A stretch of DNA of 64,000 nucleotides from Pestalotiopsis fici W106-1. Lineage: Eukaryota; Ascomycota; Sordariomycetes; Amphisphaeriales; Sporocadaceae. The translations under genes were made by a program, and so were the position numbers. Numbering within the stretch: position 1 is the stretch's first letter; every line of letters starts with the position of its first letter. Below, in pieces: positions 37,901 through 49,277 of the stretch. The notes beneath the pieces are model-generated. The model was not told the DNA's origin. It saw only the letters and a list, made by a program, of their open reading frames with translations, and made no database searches. Location of the stretch: assembly GCF_000516985.1 (NCBI RefSeq), contig NW_006917099.1, positions 310,001 through 374,000 of the forward strand. The letters are read 5' to 3'.

Positions 37901-40900
37901 TTAAAAGCAGCGCTATTATAAATTTTTATTATTTTTTTAGAGTAGGAGTATTTTCGCTACGCTAAAAAAAAAAACCTATAGGACGTTTGCGTAGGTGGAA
38001 AAGGATATATTAATTATATTTATAACGGTAACCGGGTAAAGTATTTTAATAATATATATTTTAAATAAAGGTAAACGGGCGATTTAGCTAATAAAAAAAA
38101 AAATACCTAATAACGATAGCGATAAAAATTTAAAGCCGCAGGTTTACAAAGCGAAGTTTTTTTTAGGTTAAGGGGCCTCTATATTTATCTATCCGATAGA
38201 CGCGGAGCGGCTAAAATAATTACGCGTTATAATAGCCGTATAATAGGACGATTTTTTATAAAAAGCGTAATAAAATCTATGGCTATTAATTATAATAAGG
38301 GAGGCGGAGGATAACCGAAAAATAATAATTATGGATAATAAGGGATAAAAAGGAGGGAAGAAAGAGGATTATAGCGGTAATAGTTATAATAATAATACCC
38401 CGGTATTGTTTTTTAATATAATAAAGGCCGGCGATAACGATAATAATAATAATAACTAGAATTTTTAAAATATGTTAAGCTGGGATATTACGAGTATTTA
38501 ATAAATTGCGCTATATTAATTATTTTTTATATAAATGCTATTTATATCCGTAATATTTGGCGAATTTATTATAGGCTAATTGGTTTTGCTACTAGTATAA
38601 TTTGTGAAGTTTGGCAAATCGCTTTATATTTGTTTTTGCTTTTTGTATAATTTTTACCGCGTTTATTAGCTTTATAATAGCTGATTTTAATCGCTTTTTA
38701 GCTTTTTTAGGGGGGATTAATAAATCGGCTATTTGCTATAATAATATAAGATTTTATTTTAATATATTTATTCGTTTTTTATATTTATTATAAATATTTT
38801 TTACTTTACGGAATTTACTATTTACGAAGCAGATTTTATATATGGCGCGTTGCGCCGCCGCCGAGAATAGCTGTTTTTTTGCCGCGTATTTTGCGGTATC
38901 GCTAATATATATTAAATTATTAACCGTGCGGTATATAAACGGGATATTAGGTCCGTAATAAGGTAATAAAATATTATGCCGGTATAGCGGGTATTTTTTA
39001 TTATCCCGAAATTATTTCCAAACGTAACGCTTTAGAAATTTATATTAATAAAGGAATATAAAGATTTTGCTTTTAATAGGATTATTTTTTAGGCATATAA
39101 TATATTATTTTTATATATTAAATAGGAATAATAAAATAAAGCGAAATATAATATTATTTTTTTTAATAGGCTAAAACTTTTTAAGGCGGTAATCGTAAAA
39201 CCCCTTATAGCGATTTTAAACGTAAAACCGTAGTATTTTAATTTCGGGTATTCGTCGAAAAAATTAGATTTGGCGAGTTTTAGGGTTTAGTATTATAATA
39301 TTGGCTATATTATAAACGATACATAGCCGGGATAAGTTTGGCTTAGTGTAAAAATGCTTTTTAATTAGTATTAAATCGACTAATATGCGTAATTTTAAGA
39401 TCCCGTTTTAGTTAGCTAATATAATAATATTGGCAATAATTATAAAATAGCCGATTTTGGCTTTATCGGGAATTTTTACTAAGTTGGGCCCGCCGGAATA
39501 GGCTATTTCGAAAAATAACGAATAAGCGGTGAATTATTTGGGTTAAAAACGCTAAAAAATATTATTTAAAAGCCGTTAATTAGTAACGAATGGAAATAAA
39601 AAATATTTAAAATAGAAAGCGGCTATAGAATATAATATAATTTTAAAAGCTTTATTTAAAGTGGGATAGAGAGGGATATATAGTAGTTAGCGTTTGAGGA
39701 GCTTTTTAGTTATAATTAAAAGGTGTAGGACGAGTAATATAATATAATAAAGGGACGGGTATACGAGAAAATTACGAATTAGGGCGGACCGGAATATGTT
39801 GCTATTAAGGTTTAGGGACGTATAGTTAGAGATTATTGGATTGGTGCATAGTTTTAAAGCCGAATTTAGAATAAGAAGCGAGACGAGTTTTTTAGATTAT
39901 GGCGATAATAAAGAGAAAATTTTAATTTAATTAAATTGTGTGTATAAACGGGAGGTGAATTTTGGTTTATATAGTATTTAGGTAATATTAAGCTATATTT
40001 GCTATTTAAAGCGTAAAGCTTTTTATATTTTGTTTAAATAAAGAATTATAAGTAGTTATTAAAATAAATATAATAAAAAGTGTTGATTTTGGCGTTAGGA
40101 TTTATTAGGTAAAATAAAAACGGAGCAATCGGATTTCCTGGGCCGGATTTTAAGGCTTTGGAAATAGCCGAATAATAATTTATATTAAAAAAGTATATAT
40201 TTATATATATAATAAAAGGAAAATAATAAATTTAAAATCCGTATAAAAATATGGTTTATTTTAAGTAGTATATGGGTCGTAGGTCGATTTAAAGGGTTAT
40301 TTATAAATTTTTGCTGATATTACCGCTTTCGTCTTTTATTAAATTCGGATTAGCGGCTAGCTAAATTAATTTAAATTAATTTAAATTAATTTATTTTAGC
40401 TATTTAAATTAATTTTTAATAAAAAATTAATTATATAATAGTTAAGCTTATTTTTATTTTTTATATATAATATAATATATATCGCGCGGCGGCTAATATT
40501 TATTTTTTTAGCTTTTTATATAATGGCTTAGCGGGAAAATAGCGGAGTAAATTTGCGTATTATTATTTACGGAGGTTTTAATAGGTCGTTAAAGCTTTTT
40601 CGATTTCCGTGGCGTTAGCTTTAATTCGCCGCAGCTTTTCGGCCGCGGACGCAATCTTTTTATAAATAATATACGCCTTCCGTTTGGTTTTTTTAAAAAG
40701 CTTTTTAAGCTTAATAATATTTTTTTAATATAGCGGTATATCCGGATTTTGCAGCTATTTTTTAGTTTAGTAAAAAAGCGTATATAACTTATTTTAAAAT
40801 TTAATTATAGACGAGGAGTTAGCGGCGTTTTCGGAATTTTTAGATCCGGTAGCAGTTTTGTTTTTTTTGGCCTTTTTTTCTGCGGGTTTTAGTTAAGAGT

Positions 40901-42028
40901 CGTTTTTATTTGTAGGTCGCCGATTTATTTTTTGGCTCGCTTTTATTAGCGGCTATGCGTTTTTTTTCCGATTTTTCTTTTTTTATTTATTATAATTTTA
41001 ATGGTTTTTTTTTGGGTTTTGGACGGTATGGTTTATTTACCTATTAAGCGGCGGTAGCTTTATTTTTTTGCTTTTTTTTTTTAATTCCGCTATAAGCTCG
41101 AGGCTTTTACGGTATCCTTAAAAAGGGGTTAATTAAAAAAAACGAATAATAGGTATATAATTTATTAGGAAATTATTTAAATTTAATCCCCGCGCTACGT
41201 AAAAGGGGGCTATAGTTAGTTATTGTAATTTAAGTATTAGGTATTATATCGCTAAAGTTGGAAATTATAATAAAAAATAGTAAAAGGGTTTAAATTACTC
41301 TATTATAAACGAATATCGCGGGTTTTTTTATAGTGGTTTTTAATTTATTTTGCCTAATATTTAATATTATTATTTTACTCCCTAGGCGACGCTAATTAGA
41401 TACTTGATATTTGTTTTTTAGGCGTCGAATAAAAGCGTTTAGTTATATACTTTTAATATTCGAAAATATATTAATATAAATAAGGTTTATAATTATATGC
41501 TTTATATAAATGGCTTATTTATATTGGTTTTTTATATAGGTTTATAATTATAATATTATAAAATTGACTTTGGTTTATTTCCCGGGCCTAATTTGCGGCC
41601 CGGGTAATTATCGGCAATGGTTAATTTAAATTAATTTAATTTTATATTTTATTTTATATATTAGCAAGCTGGTTAGGCTTTTTAGTAATAGTAAATAAAA
41701 GTATGCCTAAGCATATAATAATATATTTTAGGTATGACACTAATTAAGTAAAAAAAGCTTCTTTAAACGCGCGATTTAGCTGGCTAGGCCTAATTATACG
41801 TTAAGAGAAAGGTTTATTTTAATTAATTAATATATTATAATGCGTAATCACGGCAAGCGCTAATTTAGCCTATTAACGTAATAATAATAATAATAATGGT
41901 TAAATATTAAGCTATTTATTTAATAAATAGTATTATTTATTTGTTATTATTTTTATAGTTAATTTCGCATTTTGTTGGATTTTGCGATTTGTGAAATGCG
42001 ATCGCGCTATACTTAGGAATACTTATTT
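34919..42028. other. RIP-mutated DNA, no legible gene
   Basis: Long gene-free stretch. Patches differ in which strand was mutated: 37100-37270 and 39640-39960 keep TpG (GGTGTAGGACGAG, ATGTTGC) but have virtually no CpA. The open frames at 35072-35266 and 38611-38793 are Phe/Ile/Lys-rich chance openings. At about 40365-40400 a short GCTAAATTAATTTAAATTAA-type direct repeat occurs. I see no transposase signature. Confidence 0.6.
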
Positions 42029-42141
42029 TAAGCGCTTGATTTTATTTTACGGCGGGCACCGACTGCTGCAATTAATTAATGCGCCTTTAGCCCATTATAA
42101 TCGGGGGAGGGCAGCGCCGTAAAATAAAAATAAATCGCTTA
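42029..42141. repeat. Inverted repeat, MITE-like hairpin
   Basis: Left arm 42029-42054 (TAAGCGCTTG... ending TTTTACGGCG) and right arm 42115-42141 (CGCCGTAAAA... ending ATCGCTTA) are near-perfect reverse complements of about 26 bp. They enclose a 60-bp loop that keeps several CpA/TpG steps (CACCGACTGCTGCAATT). It could be a small non-autonomous element or an internal structure of the large block. Confidence 0.7.
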
Positions 42142-42434
42142 AATAAATTAGGCTTAAATTTTAATTATTAATTTATTATATTTAATAAATATTATAATTG
42201 CACGGATAAACAGATTTAGAGCTATATTTATTCGTATTAATTTTAAATACCCTTTTTAACGCCATATAATAGCACTAAACACCCGGCTTTATCGCGCTTA
42301 AAGGGACCGTCCTTTCCGACGCCCTCGAGACACCCTCCAAAATCAGGGGGTCCCTCCAATTGCCCTCCAAAATGCCCTTGCGGCTTTTATCGGCCCTTAT
42401 CGGCCCTTATCGGCCCTCATCGGGAGAGGGAAAA
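42142..42434. other. GC-rich right subterminal region with repeated motifs
   Basis: From about 42290 the composition switches to GC-rich although it still lies inside the right inverted repeat. It contains CCCTCCAAAAT at 42333-42343 and 42363-42373, a shorter CCCTCCAAT at 42352-42360, and four 10-bp units of CGGCCCTTAT type at 42381-42420. These resemble subterminal motif clusters of DNA transposons, by analogy only. It is not visibly RIP-mutated. Confidence 0.55.
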
Positions 42435-42499
42435 CCCTCCTAAAACAGCCCTTTTAAGGGCCAAAATTACCAAAAATGGCAATTTGCCCTCACTGATAG
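42435..42499 (-). repeat. Right terminal inverted repeat with flanking CTGATAG
   Basis: Core 42435-42481 reads TGCCATTTTTGG on the minus strand and pairs with 6216-6262. An 11-bp spacer follows, then CTGATAG at 42493-42499 in the same orientation as the copy at 6194-6200. It contains the palindrome CCCTTTTAAGGG at about 42449-42460. Normal-composition DNA begins just outside. Confidence 0.6.
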
Positions 42500-42889
42500 T
42501 CGCAGTGTGCCACTTGCTGCTTCTTTGCTCCCCGGATCCCGACTAGATCGTGCGGCCCGAGACTAGGTCGTATCTTTACTTGGCCTAAAAGCTTATGCTT
42601 AGTCATTCTCTTCCACAGGGACATAGACCTTGGCCCTCGAGTCTCGCTTGACAGCAAGGTATGTACCTACCTCATGCTGTGCTTGGGCCACTCATCCAAT
42701 CAGTTGGCCCTCCGTCGACGACAATGTCGATGGTGCCTCTGCATGGCACTACTGTCTAGAAGCGATATGACGGGACCACTGACGCAACATTGCTGTCACA
42801 GACTCACGGGTACACGAATCAGGGTTGGCGTATGCTGCCGCACGCTGCAAGGCCGTTCTTAGGTCTCTGTGGCCGGCAGCTTTGCTGCC
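42500..42889 (+). promoter_or_regulatory. Upstream region of the RdRP gene
   Basis: Normal-composition spacer between the RIP block and the RdRP start. It contains an imperfect direct repeat (CCCGACTAGATCGT, CCCGAGACTAGGTCGT, near 42538-42572). A short open frame at 42674-42862 has no recognisable content. An upstream non-coding or short coding exon of the RdRP cannot be excluded. Confidence 0.4.
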
Positions 42890-45800
42890 ATGCAGCCGAT
42901 AACGCCCAGGAAAGATGCAAACACCATCTCCTTCAATAGCCTCTTGAGCCCTTCGTTTGTCCACAACTCTGGGGTGAAACCAAAGTTTCAAGAATTCTCG
43001 TCCAAATACAATCTGCAGCTTCGCGTTCCAGATGATGCTGAGCTGGGACGATCACCTCAAAAGCAACGAGAGTTAGATGTTCAAGGTTTGCTGCACCCAG
43101 ATGCAAAAGTGTTCCGCCGATTCGGCATACACTTGAGTAAGAAGACGCTCGATTCCGTCCTCAAAACCTTTGACGAGCGTGCGCGTGATCTCTGTAAGAA
43201 ATGGGTGCGAAAGCCTCGAGGAGATCCGAGCGTCACTCCTGCCATTACAACTCTGCCCAAGGCGACCAATACACGGGAACGTGCTGAACTGCGCAAGCTA
43301 CTCGATCAGGTCTTGCAAGAGCACAATCCCCTCCTTGCACGTCGGACGCCTGGGCCTGAGCCGGATGAGACGACTCCTCAGCCACGCCGCCCGTCAAAAC
43401 GTACCTCTGATGAAATTGTCCCAAAGCTGCCTAAACGTTCCAAGAGCGAAGCCTCCATCTCTCCACCAGATGACGCCGTCACTGCCGAGCAAGGCGTTCG
43501 TCGGTCTGAACGTCTCAACAGACCAGATCGGAGCTTTTATGGCGTATCTACTAATGTAAGCCGCGAAACGCTTGTCTTTACCGATAATGGCCACCGCGTC
43601 TCGCAAGGAACGCAGACCACGATCGAAGCGGGTAGTCAAGAAAAGGCTAGATGGCCACCAGCTCCGTTGCCTATTTCTCAAACTCAAGATGAATACGCAA
43701 TCTCTTCAAGTTCCCTCAGAGCTTTAAACGAATCTCTCCATCAAATCGACGACGCACAGCGCTACGACAATGTACGGCAATATCTGGATAGCAGCTCACC
43801 GACACACACGTACTCAGACTTTAGCAGCCTTCTTCCTGACCATGAGTTGGCTCGACTTGAGGAGAGCTTTCTAGAGTCCGAGGCCGAAAAGACTGCATCA
43901 CCTGCCATTATCGAGCTCCAAACACGTTTGAACTCCTCCTGGCGTAAGTTTGATCCAATCAATTGCTCACAGGAACTAACAAGACTCCCCTGTTGTAGCC
44001 CACATCCCACCTGGTATAGCAAAAGCACCATTTGCTGTGATTTGGGAAGTCCTTCGTGCCTTGCTCCACTGCAAGATTGACACGGGTCTTTTCGATTTGG
44101 AATTCAACGACTCGTGGAATAACCCGACCAGTCTCTGGCATGCTCTCCAAAATCACAAGGCATTTTTGGGAAAGACTCTTCCGGAAAAGTCAAGCAAGGC
44201 CGCTTGGGATGCCGCCCAAGCCAATTTTCGCTTGCATAAGCAAGCCGTCATCCTCGTCATGACCTTGACTCCATCGACCCGTACTACTGGTCCATTCTTT
44301 GAATTACAGCTGCACCCACTCAAGATTGATCACACTCATCGCCTCGCCCGTCGCTTTGGTCCTGATAGGTTCATTGAGATGATTGTCCCTTCGATCGACC
44401 CGCAGAACGTACCGGTACTTAAAAAGTTGTCTGATGAAGCTATCAACTATGCAAGGCGTTGGCTCTGTACCAATCCGCATCCATTAGCAGGTCGATTGTG
44501 GAAGCCATTTTTTGTGCGCTCTTTTCGTGACGGACCCGTTAAAAAGTCAAGCAAGAACGACTGGTTTGAGCCAGAGCCCAAACAGGTTATGAAGGACCGC
44601 TTCAATCTTTTTGCACAAGATGGAAATGATTTTCGACCGCCAGAGGAGCAATATCCTGAAAAGAACCAGTCCATCGACAGTCATACAAAGATGAGCGTGA
44701 CTGGCCTGATACAATGGCTTCTTGAACCTTCCGATAGCGCGAAACAGCCAATCTTGAAGCTGTTCTCACGTATATCGCTCGGCCTCAGTCGTACAGAACC
44801 GACCATTGTACTTGAGAGGAGCCAATTACGCCATATAGAAACCGACATTGTGTCTCCGGCAGGCAATGTCATGAACGACGGTATTGGCCGCATGTCGCCA
44901 CTACTTGCGCGGAAAATTCGCGACTCTATGGGATTAACAGAGACTCCAGCTGGGTTCCAAGGTCGCATTGGAAGTGCCAAGGGTTTCTGGATAATCGATG
45001 TATCTGAAAGAGGTGACGACCTTTGGATCGAGACATATCCGTCCCAACGAAAATGGAATTGTAATTTTGAAGATGAGGATCATCGAACTTTTGAAGTCAG
45101 CAGTTATCCTCAGCTCCCGGTACCAGCCAGTCTCAACACTCAATTCCTCCCGATTCTCATGCACCAAGCACCATCGAAGCAGCACAAACAAGCGCTGCAA
45201 GCCCATCTGAGTAATCTTCTACTGCAAATCCTGAACGAGGAGATAGAGGCCCAGCGAATCGCTATGCAGGATCCCTTGTCGTGTTCCGCTTGGGTTGAAA
45301 AGAGCTCTACTTCACGGCGGATTGAGCGCTTGGAGGAAGATCAAATTCCACGGCTGGGAAGTGTACCTCGACACGATGAAGACCGCATTCAATTCTTCTT
45401 GGCTGCTGGCTTCCATCCGTTGGAACTGAAGATGCTATGGGACATGGTATGGAAGCTATGCAAAGAAAGGTGCGAGGAGCTCAAAAGGCGCATCAACATC
45501 AAAGTTGGCCAGTCAATGTACGCTTACATGGTCATTGATTTCGAGGGAATTCTTGCAGAAGATGAGGTCCACGTCAGCTTCTCATCTAGCTTCAAGGACG
45601 AATTATCCGGATTTGCCGATACTCATTTGCATGGAGTAGATGTTCTGGTTGCACGTTCCCCGGCTCATTTCGCTAGCGACATTCAAAAGGTCAAGGCTGT
45701 TTTCAAGCCAGAGTTAGGAGCGCTCAAGGATGTGGTTGTTTTTCCGAGGAGGGGCAACTCTTCCCTTGCTGACAAGCTTAGTGGTGGAGATTACGACGGT

Positions 45801-46865
45801 GATATGGCTTGGGTGTGCTGGGACCCTAAAATCGTAGACAATTTCGAGTCTGCACCTGTGCCGGAGGAGCCAGATCTTCTCAAAGAAGGCTTTTTATCCA
45901 AAAGAACTGGTAAGTATGAAGACCTCATGCGCGACCATCAGGACAGGGCCACCCTTAAATTTCTTGAAGAGGGGTTCGACTTCAACATGCAGCCCAAGTT
46001 CTTGGGCATGTGCACCGTCTTCAAAGAGAACCTGTGCTACAAGAGAGGGTCAGTCTCGGACTCGACAGCCATTCGACTCAGCACCATGTTGAGCAATCTC
46101 GTGGACCAAGGTAAACAAGGAATTGTCTTTACGAATAAGAACTTTGCCAAGTTCAAGAAGTCTTTTCTCAAGAAAAGCGAGCCAGAACCTGCTGCACCAA
46201 AATACAAACTGGACTCTTGGACAGGTAAAGGACGCCCCTCTCATATCATCGACTTTCTCAAGTTCGAGGTTATGATACCCAAGGTCGACGCAGAATTGAA
46301 GCGTCTTAGTGAGACAACACAGGGCGACAAGGCAGGGATCTGGGACAAAGATCTTGCATTTCTCTGGGATCATTACAATAAAATGCGAGTGGACAAGAAC
46401 AAAAGAGTTGGCCACGGCATGTACTTGCTGCAAACCGACATTGAGAACTTTCAGAAAGAAGTCGAGAAAATCAGTGGCAACGAAAGCATCAGCTTTGATG
46501 TGAAAGTCGCACACATGCATGAAAAGTTCCAGTCGATCGAGCCTCGTGGTTTCAGTGGCACCCTCGAGAAGATCATTACCAATGCGCACCCAAACGCCAA
46601 GCAGCACACAGAATGGACTCTGCTCAGAGCATCAACGTATTACAAACTATACTACAAACGGTCCACCTTTCTCTGGTGGATCATTGGATCCGAGCTGGCG
46701 GCGCTGAAGGCCAAGGCGTCCCAAGCCGGTCCCCTTGTCTACCTCGTCGGAAACTTCTATGGGGCCATGAAGCTTGATCCCAAGTATATCAAAGCCCGCA
46801 ACGCAAGGCGCGAAGGCATAGAGGACCCGTTTCGCGAAGACCAAGAGCCGTACGATGATGAATGA
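42890..46865 (+). CDS. RNA-dependent RNA polymerase (RNA silencing)
   Basis: Cellular RdRP that copies aberrant RNA or single-stranded DNA templates into double-stranded RNA for Dicer, as in Neurospora quelling (QDE-1) and related pathways. Exons 42890-43943 and 43999-46865 (55-bp intron, branch GAACTAAC); 1306 residues, a full-length size. The N-terminal third (to about 350) is poorly conserved, basic and Ser/Pro-rich, with a possible nuclear signal (KLPKRSKSE, RRPSKR). The polymerase region starts near residue 440, with MNDGIGRMSPLLARKI at about 640. The catalytic double-psi beta-barrel motif is D949-Y-D951-G-D953 within SGGDYDGDMAWVCWD, the family's DxDGD. The frame is intact, so the gene is likely active. 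Of the fungal clades (QDE-1, SAD-1, RRP-3) I favour QDE-1-like from overall length, without certainty. The ATG at 42890 was chosen because the frame opens upstream only with GTG. It converges with the DUF1295 gene. Confidence 0.93.
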
Positions 46866-47436
46866 CCCTGGTGACTAGCGAGAGAGAAGGAACCGCTGAT
46901 TCAGATAATAAAAGTACCATCCAGGGTACTGGACGCTCAATCCCACCCCATCTATTTGCTTAGATATATTTCACACGTCGGAAGGTATTTGGAGATGAAG
47001 GAGGCCATGGACCCATTTTCAAGCTTTGTTACGCACGAAATGTTTGAGTTTATTTTCTTGCTCAAATATCCCTATAATGAGCGTTTTTGTACTGCTGTCC
47101 TGACCAATATTACACGACCACATGGCGGAAGACTTGGTGAATTGAGAGGTTATTTTCGACCACCATGCAATGCACATGTTTCATGATTGAATTGTGATCA
47201 CTGGTAATTGTTTAGGTGGTTGGTAAAAAAGAGTCATTGCCAACATGACTAATCGATTAGCGGTCAGACTAAGTACAAAACGCCAACCGACCTGATTCAT
47301 AATAGTTGTTTTGTTGTGTTTTTCTCCTCAAAGTAATTTCATACTTGCACATCATAGGAGTTGCGATGGTCTCAAAATGATATAACACTTCGTACACTCG
47401 TGTGAAATATTTTTCTCTTCTTGTTTTTTCTTTGGT
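46866..47436. other. Convergent intergenic region
   Basis: Lies between the 3' ends of the RdRP and DUF1295 genes and presumably holds both terminators. AT-rich in its second half (47200-47430), with ordinary composition elsewhere. The 76-codon open frame at 46956-47186 has no recognisable feature. Confidence 0.5.
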
Positions 47437-48570
47437 TTAAACAAACTGATTAATGGACACTTCAGCCGCGGCAACTGCAGCGCCGGTGCCCAAGACGATC
47501 CACAACCACTTATTGGTCAGAACGTCGGCCTTGGGCCAAAACGAGTTGTGGCTCTGTTTGAAGCGCTCAAAGTCGGCGTGCTTTTCGAGACTCGACTGGG
47601 AGTAGCGGCGGTGCTGGTGGGCCTCGGTCTGCTTGTCGCCGCCGACGTGGCGGAGGAAGAAGTAGTTTGCGATACTGCCGAGAATCTCAATGGGCGCCAG
47701 CAGGTCCGAGCCGTAGAGCAGGACTGGGAAGGAAAAGTGGATGAGGGCATCGCCCAGGTAGTTGGGGTGGCGCACGAGCGACCAGACACCTTCCTTGCAC
47801 ACGGCGCGCTCGTCGTTGGCCGTCTCCTTGTATGCCGAGAGCTGCGTATCCGCCAGGATCTCCAGGGCCAAGCCGGCGGAGAAGAGGCCGACGGCGATGC
47901 TCTGGACCAAAGGATGGTAGCCGCTCAGGACCTTGCCCTGGTGATGGTATGGGGCCGTAAAGGGGAGTGTGATGATAGTCTGGATCAGGGCCTCGGGGAG
48001 GAATATGGTGAAAATAGCCCGATTCCAAAAGTCAGGATCCTTCTTGGCATCCTCCCATCGGGTATCATCCGTACCCTTGCCGGCTTTGCGGCGCCTAATA
48101 GAGCGGCTGGAGATGCGGTACAAAAGTCTGCCACCCCAGAGAGTGACACCGGTCAACAGGAGACGTTCCGGACGTGAGAGCAGCGATAGGGCCTGACCCA
48201 GCGTCAGACCTCGCTGGACCTTGCGGCCAATGGCTGACCACCAAGCATTGGCGATGGGCGCCGTAGGCCACAGCCAATTCTTAACCTCTACGGTGTTTGT
48301 AGCACGGCCAACGCCGTATGCGACCAGGGCAAGAGATCCATGAAGGGATAGACTAGGAAAGATGGTATCTTTGAAGATGCCAACATCGAATAGCTCGCGG
48401 TGCCAGCTCTGGTGATAGTGGGGAACCGAGTTATGGTGGTGTGGAAGCTGAGAATCGAGGGCAGCTGCCGGAGAGGGCGAATCCGAGTAGCGAGGCGAAG
48501 ATGCCGAGGCGTTGAACTGAATAGTTCGACCGCCCAGCAGCGAATTGCGGTCCAGGTCGGGGTTCGACAT
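47437..48570 (-). CDS. DUF1295 / steroid-reductase-like membrane protein
   Basis: Single-exon, 377-residue multi-pass membrane protein of the DUF1295 family, related to 3-oxo-5-alpha-steroid 4-dehydrogenase and isoprenylcysteine methyltransferase folds; the exact substrate is unknown. The N-terminal 60 residues are Ser/Pro/His-rich and soluble. Hydrophobic segments follow at roughly 68-88, 185-210, 220-245, 280-310 and 355-375. The family signature is visible: DTQLSAYKETA, then GVWSLVRHPNYLGDALIHF, where the RHPNYLG motif is part of the predicted cofactor-binding region. The C-terminus ends in a hydrophobic helix, AVAAAEVSINQFV. Expected location is the endoplasmic reticulum or other endomembrane (inference). 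It lies tandem to Vps41 with 707 bp between, so it has its own promoter. The ATG at 48570 gives the first Met of the frame. Confidence 0.87.
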   Translation of the reverse strand: MSNPDLDRNSLLGGRTIQFNASASSPRYSDSPSPAAALDSQLPHHHNSVPHYHQSWHRELFDVGIFKDTIFPSLSLHGSLALVAYGVGRATNTVEVKNWLWPTAPIANAWWSAIGRKVQRGLTLGQALSLLSRPERLLLTGVTLWGGRLLYRISSRSIRRRKAGKGTDDTRWEDAKKDPDFWNRAIFTIFLPEALIQTIITLPFTAPYHHQGKVLSGYHPLVQSIAVGLFSAGLALEILADTQLSAYKETANDERAVCKEGVWSLVRHPNYLGDALIHFSFPVLLYGSDLLAPIEILGSIANYFFLRHVGGDKQTEAHQHRRYSQSSLEKHADFERFKQSHNSFWPKADVLTNKWLWIVLGTGAAVAAAEVSINQFV

Positions 48571-49277
48571 TGTTGAATAGAAGCTTGATCAACACTTCAA
48601 CAACAATCCCAAGACAAAGCCAAGTTGTTGTTGTTATTGTTATTGTTGGGTGTCAAAAGATCAATTGGGACTTGGAAATCCGCGAGCTCCTAGAGGTCGA
48701 TGAATCCTTGCGTGCGTGCGGGGGAAGACTCGAGGTGAGGGGAGGGATTGAAGCTCGACATCGAGGCGGCATGACATCACAATCTCCAACTCTAAATTGC
48801 AGTTTGACGCGGAAGGTGTCAATGATATTCGCGGGGAATCGTGCCACAAACAGCTGAGACAAAAGGTTGTATGCAAGGGACGTTGATCCATGTTTCCGCC
48901 CGCCCCCCACAAGCAATTGCTATTCTAAACTTGTGGCTGTGGCTGTAGAAGAGAAAGAAACGAGAACCATCTATAGATTGACGGCTGTCATTCTCGGATC
49001 ATACAGTAAACTTGTGGTATGTATAGATGACTGTCACTGGAGTATGAGTGGGGATTGAGATGGTAGGTAACCTATTAATGTGACCGACATCATTGATGAT
49101 TCTAAGTTTGATCTTGCAGCCGGCAGCAACGGCTCAGCCTGCACATTGTTATATACTGTGATTGAATGGAAATTTGAGGCGTAGGATGTGCTAGGAAGAA
49201 GATATTTTGCTCGCTTCTTGCTGTCGCTCATTGCCGAGAGACATATTTCCCATTGCGTCAAGTCTTATGTGTAAGTA
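48571..49277. promoter_or_regulatory. Upstream region of DUF1295 gene / downstream of Vps41
   Basis: Contains a TTGTTGTTGTTATTGTTATTG microsatellite-like tract at about 48626-48648, just upstream of the DUF1295 start. Overlapping short open frames on both strands near 48650-48916 look like chance. No RNA gene is seen. Confidence 0.4.

Larger units (their letters stand above)
6201..42492. mobile_element. RIP-decayed 36.3-kb block, possible giant TIR element
   Basis: A continuous stretch of extreme AT richness with CpA and TpG nearly absent, TpA abundant and CpG retained: the RIP signature, whose preferred target is CpA. Both edges are sharp. They coincide with a pair of inverted repeats (6216-6262 and 42435-42481) and with an identical outer heptamer, CTGATAG, that could be a target-site duplication. 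The block therefore looks like one inserted unit, either a single giant transposon or an outer element filled by nested insertions. No intact transposase, integrase or recombinase is readable. Decayed coding frames lie at 17.9-21.3, 27.5-28.6, 29.7-30.4 and about 34.1-34.7 kb. Alternatives are a plain cluster of unrelated transposons or part of a centromere-like AT-rich domain; 36 kb would be short for that. Confidence 0.5.

Noticed and set aside
6201..42492. Regional centromere
   Set aside because: AT-rich RIP'd DNA would fit, but the block is bounded by a matched inverted repeat and a duplicated heptamer, and is short compared with the centromeres of Neurospora. CENP-A ChIP would decide.
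46956..47186. 76-codon open frame between the RdRP and DUF1295 genes
   Set aside because: No domain, no conserved context, lies in a convergent 3' region.
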